From IMG/VR virus record IMGVR_UViG_3300027971_000074, positions 1-47,312 of that record: a DNA stretch of 47,312 bases; one strand, 5' to 3'. The notes beneath the pieces are model-generated. The model made no database searches, was not told where the DNA came from, and saw nothing but the letters and a program-made list of their open reading frames with translations. This stretch comes from a virus. Of the stretch, positions 46,149-47,312 are shown in pieces. A program made the position numbers and the translations under genes. Within the stretch, counting starts at the first letter, position 1, and every line of letters begins with the position of its first letter.

Positions 46149-46909
46149 TGGCGCTCACCATGCGGGACTTTGCCCCGGCGATGGGGTTCCTGTGCGAAAT
46201 GCTGCCGATGCAGCGAGCGCTGAGCGATGAAGCGCTGGCGATGGCATGGGAGACGATGCCCGGCGCGGCAAAGGCTCACCTGACGCGGGAATCGCTGGCG
46301 TTTGCGGTGAAGCAACGGCTTGTGGATCCGGCCCCACCGAAGGACCAGGCGCTGCATGTTCAACTCCTGCGGTACGTGTTCCCGGTGGAGCGCACCGTGA
46401 GGCGCGAGCGCGGCGAGGAGGTGAACGCCGATCGAGTGCTGCTGGAGAATGGCCCGCGGGCTGATCTGGCCGAGCGCATGGCGGCGCCCGATCGGTTCCA
46501 CGATCCAGCCCCGGTGCGACATGAGCAGGCCCCACCGCAGCGGCCGAGGCTGCTCGGTGGCGGGCGGGCGTGGCATCCGAGCGAGATGACGGCGCAGCAA
46601 CACGCGGCGCATCTGGAGCGGGTTGCGGCGGCGATGCAGCACCTGCGGGAGCGAGGTGACGATGGCCGCGACTGGAAGAGCACTGATCCGCGGCTAGCCC
46701 AGGGCCGGTGGTGGTTTCAACGCTGCCTCGATGGCTTCTGGCCCCTGGAGGCCGATGACGGTGGCATTGCCGGCGCGTGGATCCTGGCCAATGGCCGCCA
46801 GGCGGATGCCCTGCTGCAGCAGGCCCAGAGCGCTCCGGGGCTGCTGCCGCCGGCCGAGGGGCTGGCTGTGGCCGGGATGAGCGTGCAGGGGGTGAACCCA
46901 TGGCGGTGA
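46148..46909 (+). CDS. Early hypothetical protein downstream of the initiator
   Basis: A 253-aa protein starting in a TGATG overlap. The N-terminal ~75 residues are helical (RDFAPAMGFLCEMLPMQRAL, HLTRESLAFAVKQRL). A central Pro/Arg-rich stretch follows. The C-terminal part contains RWWFQRCLDGFWPLE. Its position after the initiator suggests a helicase loader (lambda P-like role), but no ATPase or known loader motif is seen. Confidence 0.55.
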   Translation: MALTMRDFAPAMGFLCEMLPMQRALSDEALAMAWETMPGAAKAHLTRESLAFAVKQRLVDPAPPKDQALHVQLLRYVFPVERTVRRERGEEVNADRVLLENGPRADLAERMAAPDRFHDPAPVRHEQAPPQRPRLLGGGRAWHPSEMTAQQHAAHLERVAAAMQHLRERGDDGRDWKSTDPRLAQGRWWFQRCLDGFWPLEADDGGIAGAWILANGRQADALLQQAQSAPGLLPPAEGLAVAGMSVQGVNPWR

Positions 46910-47312
46910 CCACGCAGGGCGGCTGGCTGGTGGGCGATGCGGTGCCCGAGCCTGCCGATGGGCTCTATTGGCACCCTGATCGGGGCGCCAAGGTGCTGAT
47001 GCCGGCCAGGGCGATCGTTGACGCGGCGTTTCCCTCCCAGCCGGGCGCCCCGGAGCGGTGCCGGTTATGCCGAGCGGCGATTGCCAGCCATGCCCGCAGC
47101 CTCTGGGGGCCATCGGCAAGCGGGAAACCATGGGCGCCGAGTTCGCGGGCGTTCGATCTGGCACGCCCGGCGGTGGAGGCCGTGGTGAGCCATGGCTTCT
47201 GGCAGCGTTTTGAGGTGGTGGGCTCCCTGCTGCATGTGGCGGTGCTGCGGCAGGAGGCAGCCACGACCGTGGACCTTGCGGTGCGGTTTGATGACGGCGG
47301 CCTGGGGTTGCT
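46900..47312 (+). CDS. Early hypothetical protein, truncated by the window edge
   Basis: The ATG at 46900 overlaps the upstream gene by 10 bp. The frame stays open to the last base, giving at least 137 residues. It starts MAVTTQGGWLVGDAVPEPAD and contains a Cys pair (ERCRLCRAA) that could be half of a zinc site, then RFEVVGSLLHVAVLRQE. No family recognised. Confidence 0.6.
   Translation, partial: MAVTTQGGWLVGDAVPEPADGLYWHPDRGAKVLMPARAIVDAAFPSQPGAPERCRLCRAAIASHARSLWGPSASGKPWAPSSRAFDLARPAVEAVVSHGFWQRFEVVGSLLHVAVLRQEAATTVDLAVRFDDGGLGL

Larger units (their letters stand above)
1..47312. mobile_element. Temperate siphophage / prophage genome fragment
   Basis: Integrase, excisionase-like gene, replication initiator, TerL, portal, MuF, scaffold, capsid, tail chaperone, tube, tape measure, fibres and endolysin are all present with short spacers or stop/start overlaps, as in a tailed phage of siphovirus type. 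No chromosomal housekeeping genes are seen. Both edges cut through coding sequence. Joining the right edge to the left edge does not continue one reading frame, so DNA is missing between them. Confidence 0.95.

Noticed and set aside
1-47312. Possibility that the window is a complete circular genome
   Set aside because: The gene open at the right edge and the exonuclease fragment at the left edge do not join in frame. A lysogeny repressor and the rest of the recombination genes are missing, so DNA lies outside.

Overview
The window reads as a large fragment of a temperate, siphovirus-type tailed phage (or prophage). It carries a tyrosine integrase, an excisionase-like HTH protein, a replication module, large and probable small terminase, a DUF4055-type portal, a MuF head protein, scaffold, HK97-type capsid protein, a TP901-type tape measure and tail fibres. 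Both ends cut through genes and do not join in frame, so this is not a closed genome. The DNA is strongly GC-rich by eye, with several AT-richer islands. A cyanobacterial host is suspected from the flavour of some small genes (a possible NblA-like protein, a small basic protein of a type I associate with cyanophages) and from many starts without a Shine-Dalgarno. This is an impression, not proof. I saw no tRNA, rRNA, CRISPR array or transposase.

Layout. Early rightward genes run off the right end: a replication initiator (45.0-46.1 kb) with an iteron origin inside the gene, then two unknown genes. More early genes enter at the left end: the tail of a RecE/YqaJ-like exonuclease and an excisionase-like gene that converges on a leftward integrase. 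All remaining genes except a central lysis cassette read leftward. From 44.8 down to 38.6 kb: probable TerS, small regulatory or unknown proteins, dCTP deaminase and TerL. From 38.6 to 22.7 kb: a sigma-70-like factor, portal, MuF, a metallophosphoesterase, head-tail connectors, a tail assembly chaperone with a lambda-type slippery site, and the tail tube. A rightward lysis/accessory cassette (20.2-22.6 kb) with its own terminator interrupts this. Leftward genes then resume: tail terminator, tape measure, distal tail and hub proteins, and only then scaffold and major capsid protein, followed by fibre proteins and small membrane proteins.

Two features stand out. First, the exact 10-mer CGGGAAAACT (leftward strand) occurs 15 times, always in the same orientation and, in 14 cases, 19-42 nt upstream of a start codon. 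It sits at almost every late-gene junction that is not translationally coupled. Where it overlaps the end of the preceding gene it is read in all three frames, so it is conserved as DNA or RNA. A sigma-like gene lies in the same late block and is an obvious candidate reader. Second, five paralogous, very basic proteins (412-726 aa, together about 9.1 kb, 19% of the window) share an N-terminal RD.RGRFAS motif and an internal GT(V/I).KP.GLKPGA(L/I)AAR motif. They are scattered through the head and tail genes, and each is preceded by a copy of the 10-mer. I recognise no described family for them.

Working model (inference): the early module replicates the genome from the iteron origin. The sigma-like protein or another factor reads the 10-mer and fires, or punctuates, each late sub-operon. 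The structural genes build a long-tailed particle into which the basic paralogs may be incorporated. A two-domain endolysin then lyses the cell.
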